DNA of 64,000 bases from Moringa oleifera (Eukaryota; Streptophyta; Magnoliopsida; Brassicales; Moringaceae). The notes under the pieces are model-generated. The model was not told the DNA's origin. It did not search any database and saw only the letters and a list, made by a program, of their open reading frames with translations. The first letter of the stretch is position 1. Every line of letters begins with the position of its first letter. The DNA lies in NCBI GenBank assembly GCA_021397835.1, contig JAJFZO010000747.1, forward strand, positions 8,452,501 through 8,516,500, given 5' to 3'. The position numbers were made by a program, and so were the translations under genes. Shown in pieces: positions 23,387-34,254 of this stretch.

Positions 23387-24607
23387 AAAAATATTAAACT
23401 AATCTGAATCGACCTAACTTGAAAAGCTAATTTTTTTTAGAATATAGAAGTAATGAGTATAAAAGGAATGATTTCCATTCCCTAATGTTTTGAACTCATT
23501 GATTTTTTTTACTAAACTATAAAATAATAAAAGATCGTCTTTTTTAGAATAAAATAAAGACAAGATATAAGGTTTTACCTTTTTTATAATATGCTTTTTT
23601 TCCTTTCTGGGATGGGGATTCTTATTTTCCCCATCGCACACTTGTTAGAATAATAAATAAAAAAAGTTTTTATATTTCTCTTTTTTTTCTACTATAGAGG
23701 AAGAAATATAAGATCTTTAGTCAAAATCAATAGGTTTAGATTGTTGAAATTAATTGATTAAGTTTAAATCTTGTAACTTTTAGAACTTTCTGAATCATTA
23801 TTTTACTAAATCATTATATATTCCTTGCTTGAAACCTAATTGATAAAAGCACCTTTTCAAATTTAGTGGTGGCTATTATGTACGAATAATGTATCATTTT
23901 TAAGTGATCAAAAAACTCCTATATTTGTATAGGAAGATCAATCAAGATATACATCTTTATAATTATTATTCTAATTTAGATTTAGAAAGTATTTTTTTTG
24001 GAAGTATGAATTACGATAGAAATCAAAACTTTATTTTGTATAATACATCCCCCCCTCCCATACCTAATTAGTTTGATAAATTCAAATACAAATTAACAAC
24101 GAAAACCCCTAAGAATTAATACAAAGCTATGCAAATTACATAAACCTCTTTTTATTTACATTGTTGGATGTTTGCTAAAATTTTGATCCGTAAAAATCAT
24201 ATATTTTTTTATTTTTATTTTATTCATTTAATTAATAAAAAATAGATTTATAGATTTTTAAAATTATATTAAATAATTAACAATTGAAAATAAAATGATA
24301 AAGAACATTTTTTTTTGTTCTATCTCTGGATTGAAGTCACAACTATTTAGTTACAACAGTTCTATTTTAGGAAAAAACATGAACTACAAAAACTTCTCTT
24401 ATTAAGTTACAAACTCTTAACTTAAAAAACTAAAAAACAAAAGAGAATTAGATTATTATTATAAAGGGTTAATGTTGGATTCACACATTCAAAACCTTTT
24501 TTAAACGAGTTTTTTTTCATCAAGTCTTTCTTAAATTCCATTGAATTTGAATTGACTCTTTTAATCTCGATGATTGAATAAAAAAAGGTTATTATGATTT
24601 TGAACAA
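23387..24607. other. rpl32-trnL-UAG spacer
   Basis: 1.2 kb of very AT-rich spacer. No gene seen; small ORFs here lack any recognisable family. Confidence 0.65.
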
Positions 24608-24687
24608 GCCACTATGGTGAAATTGGTAGACACACTACTCTTAGGAAGCAGTGCTAGAGCATCTCGGTTCGAGTCCGAGTAGTGGCA
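24608..24687 (+). tRNA. trnL-UAG: trnL-UAG, plastid tRNA-Leu
   Basis: Complete 80-nt tRNA-Leu, anticodon TAG in loop CTTAGGA, T loop TTCGAGT. Against the usual plastid sequence five differences are seen, all G-to-A or C-to-T. Two lie in the acceptor stem (GCCGCTA to GCCACTA; TGGCGGC to TAGTGGC) and pair with each other, so that stem is still fully paired. The anticodon stem changed from CTGCT to CTACT facing AGCAG, giving an A-C mismatch. Located between rpl32 and ccsA as in the plastid. Confidence 0.92.
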
Positions 24688-24789
24688 TAGCATCTTCTAA
24701 AAAAGATAGAATAAGTTATATAACAAATTAAATTCCCGATTTTGATTCCATATAACCGGAGGACCCCAAATTTTTTTTTTTTTACTTTT

Positions 24790-25751
24790 ATGATTTTTTT
24801 AACCTTAGAGCATATATTAACTCATATATCTTTTTCAGTCATTTCAATTGTAATTATAATTTTTTTAACCTTATTAGTCGATGAAATGATAAAACTATAT
24901 GATTCATTAGACAAGGGTATGATAGTTACCTTTTTTATATAACAGATTATTAGCCACTCATTGGATTTATTTAGGCCATTTTCCATTAAGTAATTTATAT
25001 GAATCATTAATCTTTCTTTCATGGAGTTTCTCCATTATTCATATGCTTTTCTATTTTAATAAAAAGCATAAAAATCATTTAAATGTAATAATTGCACCAA
25101 ATGCTATTTTTACCCAAGGTTTTGCTACTTCGTGTCTTTCAAAGAAAATACCTCAATTCGTAATATTAGTACTTGTTCTCTAATCCCAGTGGTTAATAAT
25201 GCACTTAACTATGATGGTATTAGGCTATGCCGTTCTCTTATGTGGATCATTATTATCAGTAACTCTTCTAGTCATTACATTTCGAAAGTCATAAAAATTT
25301 TTGGTAAAAGTAATAATTTCTTAAATGAGTCATTTTCTTTTAATAAAATTCAATACATGAATGAAAGAGGCAATATTTTACTAAACACTTATTTTCTTTC
25401 TTCTCGAAATTATTATAGGTATCAATTGATTCAACAATTGGATCATTGGAGTTATCGTATTATTGGTCTTGGGTTATTTTTTTAACCATAGGCATTCTTT
25501 TAGGAGCAGTATGGGCTAGTCAGGCATGGGGATCATATTGGAATTGGGACCCTAAAGAAACTTGGGCCTTTATTACTTGGACCATATTCGTGATTTATTT
25601 ACATATTTTAAGAAATATCAATTTGGCAGGTATAAATTCTGCAATTGTGGCTTATATAGGCTTTCTTATAATTTGGATATGCTATTTTAGGGTCAATCTA
25701 TTAGGACTAGGTTTACATAGTTGTGGTTCATTTACATTAACATCTAATTGA
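24790..25751 (+). pseudogene. ccsA: ccsA pseudogene
   Basis: CcsA is the haem-handling membrane protein of system II c-type cytochrome maturation, acting in the thylakoid. ATG at 24790 begins [49 protein letters not shown], then a frameshift ends the frame at 24942. The middle is read in other frames ([17 protein letters not shown] near 24990-25050; KSNNFLNESFSFNKIQYMNERGNIL at 25310-25380). The haem-binding WWD-type motif survives: [21 protein letters not shown] at about 25520-25590, and the C-terminus [17 protein letters not shown] ends at TGA 25749-25751. Full plastid length, broken frame. Confidence 0.94.
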
Positions 25752-25833
25752 ATTGAAGAAAGAGGCTAACAAATATAAAAGATGGGATAGTGTGTATATA
25801 TATATAAGTAAGAAAATTGAATGTAAGACGTCA

Positions 25834-25875
25834 AGAACCTTTTGAATCACTACACTACTTGATTCAAAAGGTTCT
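25834..25875 (+). terminator. Perfect 16-bp hairpin between ccsA and ndhD 3' ends
   Basis: AGAACCTTTTGAATCA (25834-25849) and its exact reverse complement TGATTCAAAAGGTTCT (25860-25875) are separated by 10 nt. It sits between two converging genes, where plastids use stem-loops to define and protect mRNA 3' ends of both. Not a single mismatch in a region otherwise full of substitutions. Confidence 0.75.
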
Positions 25876-25932
25876 GACAAAGGCCAAGCATGTCTGGTTA
25901 CAATTCAATTTCATTTTTTTTATTCATGTAAA

Positions 25933-27437
25933 CTATCTATAAAAATAATTATAATTAGATAGAATAGCTTCGACCTTGTCACTTGATAGTGAGAGAACAA
26001 AATCTGGATAAATACCAATAATTATTACGGGTAGAAGAATAGAGATCGAATCAAATAACTTTCATGGTCCATAATCAAAAAAATACAAGTTTGGGTCATT
26101 AATTAGCTTGTATCCATAAAACATTTGGTGTGACATAGATAATGAATAAATAGGAGTTAATATCATTAGATTTGCCATTACAAAAGTAATTAGTATTTTT
26201 GGCAATAAAAAATATTTTTGGCTAGTAATTATTCCAAAAAATACTATCAATTTTGCAACAAAACCACTCATTCCCTGTAATACAAGGGAAGCCATCGATA
26301 ACATACTGAACATTATAAATATTTTTGGAATTGAGATAGCCATTCCACCCATTTCGTCAAGATAAACAAGACGTATTCTATCATAACTCGTTCTTGCCAA
26401 GAAAAAAAAGGTAGTGCCAATAAATCCATGAAAGACTATTTGTAAAATGGCTTCATTGAGTCCCGGATCGGTTATAGAACCAATTCCTATAATTATCAAA
26501 CCCATATGAGATATGAAAGAATAGGCTATTCTTTTTTTTAAAATTATGTTGACCAGGAGATGTTGAAGCTGCATAAATTATTTGAATTGTACCTATTACC
26601 AACAACCAGGGAGAAAATATAGAATGAGCATGGGGTAATAATTCCATTTTGATTTGAACCAACCCATATGCTTCCATTTTTAATAAGATTCCGGTGAGAA
26701 GCATACAAGTACTGTAATGTGCCTCTCCATGGGTGTTTGGTAGCCATGTATGCAAGGGTATAATTAGTGATTTGACGGCAAAAGCAATAAGAAATCCAAT
26801 ATAAAATATTATTTAGAGTGCAACAGGATACGATTGATTTGTTAATATTTCAAATTTAATGTTGGTTCATTGGAACCACATAAACCGATACCCAAAACTC
26901 TTATTAATGGAAAACGAAACTTACTGCAGTGTACAAAATAAACTTTGTAGCTGAATACAGACGTTTCTTTCCTCGCCACATGGATAGAAATAGATAAACT
27001 GGAATTAATTCTAACTCTCACATGACGAAAAAAAGTAAAAGGTCTCGAGAAGAAAATGATCCTATTTGATCGTTGTACATTGCTAACATCAAAAAATGGA
27101 ATAATTAGGAATCTCGAGTAACTAGACAAGCCGCTAAGGTAGCTAAAGTAGTGATAAATCCCATCAGTAAAATAGGACCTATAGAAAGTCCATATATTCC
27201 CAATCTCCAGTAAAAAAAAAATTGATCCATTTATTATCTTTCGTCAATTGAATCAACGGATCGTCCAATTAGAAATGATAACAAAATGCATAGGTCATTA
27301 GAAGGAGTTCTAAGACACATATAGATATTGTATACCACCTAATTACCTTATTTCCTCTACGAGGGAGAAAGAAAAATTAAAGAACCTGCAGATATGGGCA
27401 AAACTACAATTATTGTTAACCAAGGAAAATAATTCGT
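25933..27437 (-). pseudogene. ndhD: ndhD pseudogene
   Basis: NdhD is an antiporter-like membrane subunit of the plastid NDH complex. The start is at 27435-27437, an ACG before [21 protein letters not shown], matching the well-known ndhD ACG that is edited to AUG in plastids. Further blocks: CGSNEPTLNLKY (near 26850), [51 protein letters not shown] (26453-26755), [56 protein letters not shown] and [28 protein letters not shown] (26062-26574), ending [16 protein letters not shown] and TAG at 25933-25935. Span 1505 bp, near the plastid length, with several frameshifts. Confidence 0.94.
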
Positions 27438-27575
27438 GGTAAAGACAAGATACAGTTGGAACAAAAACCCGTACTCGCAAAAAATAGAATATTTGTTTCG
27501 AATATGGGTTTTTGTCAGTAAAAAAAAAAAATCAAATGTATTCAAAATGTATTCAAGTAAGGTTCTATGGAACGT

Positions 27576-27820
<245 letters not shown>

Positions 27821-28058
27821 AGGATCTATAAATTTTTAAATATCATAGATTTTCAATCTAGTAAAATTATAAATGAATCTTATATTTAAAGACTAGACTA
27901 ATCCATAATTTACTTTATCAATAAGTTTTCTAATCAAATTATTTCTGGATCAACTCATAAAAGACGGCCAAGACTCTTTGATTTCTTATGTTTTCACAAA
28001 TATGATCTATTAAACGTATTATATATGTTAATTCAAATTGATGAATATTATCTTAATG

Positions 28059-28364
28059 TTACTTATTCAACAAAGTCGATTGGTTGATACGAGTAGAATT
28101 TATGTTACGATAAATTGACGAAACAATAGCTAATCCAATAACTTATTCAGCGGCTGCAATTACTATAATAAAAATTGAGAAAATATCATCTTTTAATTGG
28201 TGATTATTAAAAAAATCAAAAAATATTACGAAATTCATATAAACCGCATTCAGGATAAGTTCAAGACACATAAAAGCCCTAATCATATTTCGACTCGTAA
28301 TCAATCCATAAATACCGATAGAAAATAAATAGGTACTCAAAACAAGTACATATTCGAGCATTAT
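28059..28364 (-). pseudogene. ndhE: ndhE pseudogene
   Basis: NdhE is the small membrane subunit (NuoK-like) of the plastid NDH complex. Reads (M)[72 protein letters not shown], then TAA replaces the next codon (usual AAAEAAIGLAIVSSIYRN). The rest, down to LLNK and TAA at 28059-28061, follows in frame. The first of the usual two Met codons is ATA, so the ATG at 28361 is the only start left. 306 bp, the plastid length, with one premature stop. Confidence 0.93.
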
Positions 28365-28611
28365 TGACCAACTCCTTATAATGTTATACATTTCGATTTA
28401 GTTCAATACGACCAATACAATAATTCAACGAATTCGATTGACCAGAATATAACAAGTACAAATCAAAAGAATATATTGGTAATAGATCGAATGAAATAAT
28501 TAATTTCTATTTTTGACATAAATAGTATTCAAATAGAATTGAAAGGAAATGGGTGTGATAACACAGAAAAAAGTTTTGTTTGGATTGTTCTTTCTAATTA
28601 GAAAGATTTTT

Positions 28612-29142
28612 TTACTGACGAGCCACGGCAATTGCACCTATCAAAGCAACTAAAAGAATTATCAAAATGAGTTCAAATGGAAGAAAAAAATATGTTGATA
28701 AATGAATTCCAGTTTGTTGAATACTACTTATCAAATCTTGCTCTAGAATCCGGTTTAATCTTGTAGTCCAAATAACCCCGCACCATGACGTATCCAAATT
28801 AGTAGTAATTAACGAAAGAAAAATACTTGTACAAACCAACAAAGTAATTCCATCCCCAACCGTCCACAGATTAAAATCTGTGTAATATTCTGAACCATTC
28901 ATGAACATCACAGCAAATATGATTAAAACATTTATATGCCCCACGTAAATAAGGAACTGTGAAGCAGCTACAAAATGGGAATTTGATAGAATATAGAATA
29001 AGGATATACAAACAAGAACAAATCCCAACGAAAAGGCAAAAAAAATTGGGTTGGTAAGTAATACCACTCCCAGACCTCCTAATATAAGACCTGGTCTTAT
29101 AAAAACTAAAAACAAATCATGTATTGGTCTAGGAAAATCCAT
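28612..29142 (-). CDS. ndhG: ndhG, intact open frame in a decayed cluster
   Basis: NdhG (NuoJ-like membrane subunit, plastid NDH complex). The frame is open for 176 codons, the plastid length: [23 protein letters not shown] at the start, [57 protein letters not shown] in the middle, and [25 protein letters not shown] and stop at the end. Start chosen at 29142 because it aligns with the family start; an upstream in-frame ATG at 29184 is plastid spacer. Five hydrophobic segments are visible. Several substitutions look damaging (GAINVLI to GHINVLI). With all neighbouring ndh genes dead, it is best taken as an insertion remnant not yet interrupted, not a working gene. Confidence 0.85.
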   Translation of the reverse strand: MDFPRPIHDLFLVFIRPGLILGGLGVVLLTNPIFFAFSLGFVLVCISLFYILSNSHFVAASQFLIYVGHINVLIIFAVMFMNGSEYYTDFNLWTVGDGITLLVCTSIFLSLITTNLDTSWCGVIWTTRLNRILEQDLISSIQQTGIHLSTYFFLPFELILIILLVALIGAIAVARQ

Positions 29143-29526
29143 TAGATGTAAAAAAAGAGATAAATAAATCAAAATACTTTTCATGACCTTATTGACCTGA
29201 CTAGGGAATTAATTTATAATATGTTCCTAATTGGATTAAATTTGTAATATAATGGGTATGAATTGATATAAGTATAGGTCCAATTATTGGACAATTTCAT
29301 TTTTTCTTTATTCGAAATGGTATTTTGAACCCATATATTTCAAAAGAATTACGGAGATATTAGATTAACAGAATAGATTTTCAATACAAATTAAGTTGTA
29401 AGTCTCATCAACCAATTTCTACTCAGAATTTGTAGTTATTGACAAAGTAAAGAGAAAGATCTCATTCTTTTAAACCAAAAACGAACCTTAGTAATTTTTA
29501 ATTACTCCTTAATCAAATCAAAAGGT

Positions 29527-30027
29527 TTACCTACTTTTTCTTTGAGGTGAATTCAAAATTGTTCGAATTGTATAATCGTCAATTATTGACATTGGTAAAC
29601 GACCCAAAGAATTTGGTTATAATTCAATTCGTGATGTTTGTAAGTCGAAAGTTCATATTCTTCGGTCATTGATAAACAATTTATTGGACAATACTTAATG
29701 CAGTTAACATAAAATATACAGATTTTGAAATTAATACTGTAATTAAGCAATCGTTTCTTTCGAATATTAGTTTCAAATTTCCAATCAACAACAGGTAGAT
29801 CTATAGGACATACCCGAACACATACTTCACAAGCAATGCATTTATCAAATTCAAAATGGATTCGACCATGAAAACACTCTGATGTTATTAATTTTTCATA
29901 AGGATGTTGAATAGTTACAGGTAAACGATTTGCAGGATAAGGTAATCATGAAACTTTGACCAATGTACCTTGCAGCTCGGACTGTTTGTTGACCATAATT
30001 CATGAACCTAGTTACCATAGGGAACAT
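29527..30027 (-). pseudogene. ndhI: ndhI pseudogene
   Basis: NdhI is the NDH subunit with two 4Fe-4S clusters. ATG at 30025-30027 begins [31 protein letters not shown], after which a small deletion shifts frame (usual [18 protein letters not shown]). The first cluster motif [12 protein letters not shown] survives near 29815-29850; the second is degraded, CIFCGNCVEYCP now reading [12 protein letters not shown]. The end NSPQRKSR and TAA (29527-29529) fits the 3' end. Dead. Confidence 0.92.
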
Positions 30028-30133
30028 ATCGTAAATATCTATGAATAATTTTATCTTTGTTTCTTTCTCTTGTTTGAACTAAGTCATGAATGTCGTATTC
30101 CTTTTTTTTTTCTTCACATTATAGTGAAAGGAG

Positions 30134-32301
30134 TTAGGAAGAAGTTGTTAATAATAGATTACCGAGAGAAATAGGTAAAAGAAATTTCCATCCAAGATTT
30201 AATAGTTGGTCCATTCTTAGCCTAGGTAAAGTCCATTTTGTTGTGATTGGAATGAATAAGAACAAATAAGTTTTAACTAATGTAATAAAGATACCAATTG
30301 TTGTTCCAAGGATTCCATCCGTTTTATTTATTTCAACTAGCTTGAGAACCGATATGTACGGAATAGAAATATTCTAACCGTCCAAGTATAGAACTGTTAC
30401 AAATAATGAAGAAACTAATAGATTTAGATAGGACGCAACGTGAAATAAACCAAATTTGATACCTGAATATTCGGTTTGATAAACTGCTACTAATTCTTCT
30501 TCTACTTCTGGTAAATCAAAGGGTAATCTCTCACATTCTGCTGGGGAAGAAATTAGAAAAACGATAAACCCAATAGATTGACGCCACAAATTCCACCCCC
30601 AAACCCCATATTTTGACTTTGCCTCAACTATATCAACTGTACTTGAACTGTTAGATAATCATAGTCAGTGATAACATCACTGTTCCCATCGCAATTACAA
30701 AACCGTACATGAGGTTTTCACCTCGTGTGCTGCAAATAAATCTAAGGACCGAATCAGTATTATTTATCTTGATATGGTTGTAGAATAGATGAAATCAAAA
30801 TCTATCGGAAGGCTCAAAATTATACCAATGGAATTCTGTCTACTATAACTATAATAATAAATAAAAAAAAGTGCTTCTAAATTCATCTCATCCCTTAATA
30901 ATTTTAATTTATATTTGTTGAGTAATAACTTAATCCTTCACCTTCAATAAAATAGTTGTAGAAATATCAATAGGTATTTCAACCCATCATTTTTTATTAT
31001 GAAAAAGAATTAGACATTCCATTAGTTCATGACTTATGACACAAATTTGATTTCTCAAAATATGTGAAAGAAATACTAAAATCAAAAAGATCACTTTTTT
31101 TCTGTTCCTATTCTTCTTTTCCAGAAAAAAACGGGTGGGCTAAAAGCTAAAATGAAAATAAAATAATAAAGGATTATTTCATTCCTGATAGTCATTGCTT
31201 TAATCGATGGATAGGAGCATACTCTAGATCGGAAGCATAAGGAGTACTGCCTAATCATTTCTACCAACTTAAAGCCCCAATTAGCATTCCTTTGTGTTAT
31301 GCAGAAATAGAATATCCTTTCACTTTTTTTAAAATTTCTGTAATCGCCATTACTAATCCTTTGTGTCTTTTGGTGTTCCTAATCATCCAATCGTTTTTGC
31401 TCAATCCCCCTTTGGTACTACATGGATGGTAATCCGTACAACCAATAATTACAGCTTCATACAGTTAATCTTTTGAACCTGCTTCAAGCCAGGATGATAA
31501 TCAACCAATCTTGGGTAAAGTGGCTCTTCCACTTATATTTATTTTCGCTTAACTCTTATACATAGAAAATAAGACTTAATTTTTACTGAGAATTTATAAG
31601 GTGTTTTCTTTCACTCATATAATATCTAATTTACTTTATTAACATTAACCTCAAAGATGAATAATGAAGATATTTATTCAATTCATTCACCTTATTTTTC
31701 TAGAATGAAAGAAATAGGGAAAAGAAAAGTTTATGTTTTAACGAATCACACGTGGAGATATTGATAAAACATAGAGTTAATGGTATTTCATAACTAATCG
31801 ATTGCGCAACTACCGCAGACCACCTAAAAAATAATATTTATTATTTGATCCATATCCTGACATAAGAAGTCCAATAGTAGCAATACTTGAGATGGTAATC
31901 CATAACAAAATACCAATATTGAGATCAGCTAAAACAAGGTGATTGCCAAAAGGAATTACTGAATAAGTTAGAAAAATTGATATAACTGCTATAGACGGTC
32001 CAATATTGAATAAACGAGTATTTCCTCTAGATGGAAGAAGATTCTCTTTGAAAAGTGGTTTTGTTCCATCCGCTAAAGCTTGAATAATTCCCAAAGGGCC
32101 AGCGTATTCAAGTCCAATACGTTGTTGTACCCCTACAGATATTTCTCTTTCTAATCGCACAATTACTAGTATACCCGTTGTGATCCTTAATACAGGAGTC
32201 AAAATAGGGACAAGCATCCATATGATTCCATACACCTCTTTTAAAGATTCCAATCTGGAAAAAGAATTGATATCTTGTACTTCTATTGTATCAATTATCA
32301 T
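30134..32301 (-). pseudogene. ndhA: ndhA pseudogene with group II intron
   Basis: NdhA (NuoH-like quinone-site membrane subunit). Exon 1 (about 31811-32301) is open: [40 protein letters not shown] through [40 protein letters not shown]. Intron about 30700-31810; domain V is visible at 30701-30733 (minus strand AGCACACGAGGTGAAAACCT and partner). Exon 2 has lost its first codons (AAAQSISYEIP) and shows [90 protein letters not shown], then a frame break and GNLLLTTSS with TAA at 30134-30136. ATG is 1 nt from the ndhH stop, as in plastids. Confidence 0.93.
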
Positions 32302-32302
32302 C

Positions 32303-33484
32303 TTAACGATCAACTTCTCCTATAATGATATCTATGCTACCGAGTATTGTCATAATATTTGCCAATTTCATTCTTTTAACTAGCTAAGGAAGAATTTGCA
32401 AATTAATAAAACCCAGCAGGTGAATTTTCCATCTCCAAGGAAATCCACTTTGATCCCCTACCAGAAAAATTCCCAATTCTCCCTTTGGGCCTTCGACTCT
32501 CATATAAAGCTCTTGTTTCTACAATTCAAAAGTCGGAGACGGTTTTTTTCTAATGAATTGATATTCAAAATTACTCCATTCCAGATCCCTTTTTCTATCA
32601 AAGCATCAGATTTTTAAATTCTCGTAGGGACATCTTGGAATTCCTTCCAGAGCCTGTTGAATAATTTTTATGGATTCCATCATTTCCCTCATTCACACTA
32701 AATAACGAGCTAATGAATCTCCTTCTTCTTGCCACTAAACTTCCCAATCAAATTCGTCATAAGACTCATAATGATCAACTTTACAAAGATCCCATTGTAT
32801 TCTAGACGTGCGTAGCATTAGTCCAGATAAACCCCAATTTATTGTTTCTTCTCCACCAATAATGCCCACTCCTTCAACTTGTTCTAAAAAAGTAGGATTT
32901 CATGCAATAAGTTTTTGGTATTCAACAATCCCTATTAAAAAATAAATGCAAAAATCCAAGCATTTATCTATCTAACCATGAGGTAGATCAGCCACTATTC
33001 CTCCAATACGAAAATAATTATACATCATTCTCATGCTAGTTGCAGCTTTGAATAAATCATATACTAATTCTCGTTCTCTGAAAAAATAAAAAAGAGGAGT
33101 CTTTGCACCAATATCTGCCATAAAAGGGCCAAGCCATAACAGATGAGAAGCTATACGACTCAATTCCAACATAATTACTTTAATATAGCTAGCTCTTTTA
33201 GGAACCTGAATATTTCCTAACTGCTTTGGTCGATTTACGGTTATTGCTTCGGGGAACATAGCAGCTAAATAATCCCATCGTGTTACATAAGGCATATATT
33301 GTATAATTGTTCAATTTTCCATAATTTTTTCCATTCCTCTGTGTAAATAACCTAATATTGGTTCATAGTCAATAACATTTTCACCATCTAAAGTAAGGAT
33401 TACACGAAGAACTCCATGCATTTATGGGTGGTGAGGGCCCATATTGACTATCATAAGATCTTTTCCTATAATTGGTATATTCAT
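32303..33484 (-). pseudogene. ndhH: ndhH pseudogene
   Basis: NdhH is the 49-kDa-type hydrophilic subunit at the quinone site of the NDH complex. It begins MNIPIIGKDLMIVNMGPHHP and then TAA where Ser of HHPSMHGVLR is expected; [24 protein letters not shown] follows. The block 32972-33295 reads [106 protein letters not shown]. The stop TAA is at 32303-32305 after GEVDR. Span 1182 bp equals the plastid length, but stops and compensating indels break the frame. Confidence 0.93.
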
Positions 33485-33588
33485 AAGTTTTTTCTTGATT
33501 CATTCTTACATGAATTTAATTGCTAAAAACGAAAAGAAGGTCATCAAAATTCAAGATCTAATAAATTAACTAATTTAAAATTTTCAAA

Positions 33589-33854
33589 TTAACGATTTTT
33601 GGATTCTCGAATATCCAACTGATTAATTAATTCTTTATAACATACTCTATTTTTCTTTGACAAACAAGACAGAAACCATTGACATTTCCCCAAAATTTTT
33701 TGTAAACCTCTCTGAGATAAATAGTCTTTTCTATGGAATTCCAAATGTGAAGTAAGTGTTTGTATCTTTTAGGTGAAACTGAATCCTTGAAATTCAACAG
33801 ACCCACTCTTTTGTTTTTTTTTTCTTGAAATGAGATAAATGAATTTTTTATCAT
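33589..33854 (-). pseudogene. rps15: rps15 pseudogene
   Basis: Plastid ribosomal protein uS15. Starts [75 protein letters not shown] and ends, after a frame break, [10 protein letters not shown] with TAA at 33589-33591. Recognised by position between ndhH and ycf1 and by the C-terminus; central helices are poorly kept. Confidence 0.85.
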
Positions 33855-34254
33855 AAAACAAAATTCCTCTCCCGTTGCCTTTTTTTTTCTTTTAAGGATA
33901 CGCATTTTACCGATCAGTAATAATAATGCTAGTCATTTTTACACAATGATCTTAATTTAGTTATGAACTTCCTATTTTTATCAAAAAAAATTAATCAACC
34001 CAATTTTCTATTTGATTTGGATAGGTATACAAAAAAAAAAAAAGAAGGTATATTTCTTTAAAAGATAAAATGAAATTTTAGATCTAAAATAAGAAGATTT
34101 CGTTGACTTATTTATAGATTTAATTGATCTGTATGTCATTAAATTTACATCATGTATCAGAATGATGTATCAAAATGGAATCTAAGACAATCCATGTGTG
34201 CATGTATTTGTTTTCATATATCCTAAAGTACATGATTTGTAACAAAATGTACGA
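33855..34254. other. rps15-ycf1 spacer
   Basis: No gene. AT-rich plastid spacer; includes A- and T-runs near 34030. Confidence 0.6.

Larger units (their letters stand above)
21750..23576 (+). repeat. Duplicated ndhF-rpl32 segment, copy 1
   Basis: This 1.8-kb stretch (5' end of ndhF, the whole spacer, rpl32 and about 190 bp beyond) aligns end to end with 39410-41216 in the same orientation. Differences are frequent single substitutions and small indels, for example GATTCACCAGTTTTTATC against GATTCACTAGTTCTTATC. Right end common to both is TAGAATAAAATAAAGACAAG. Confidence 0.88.
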
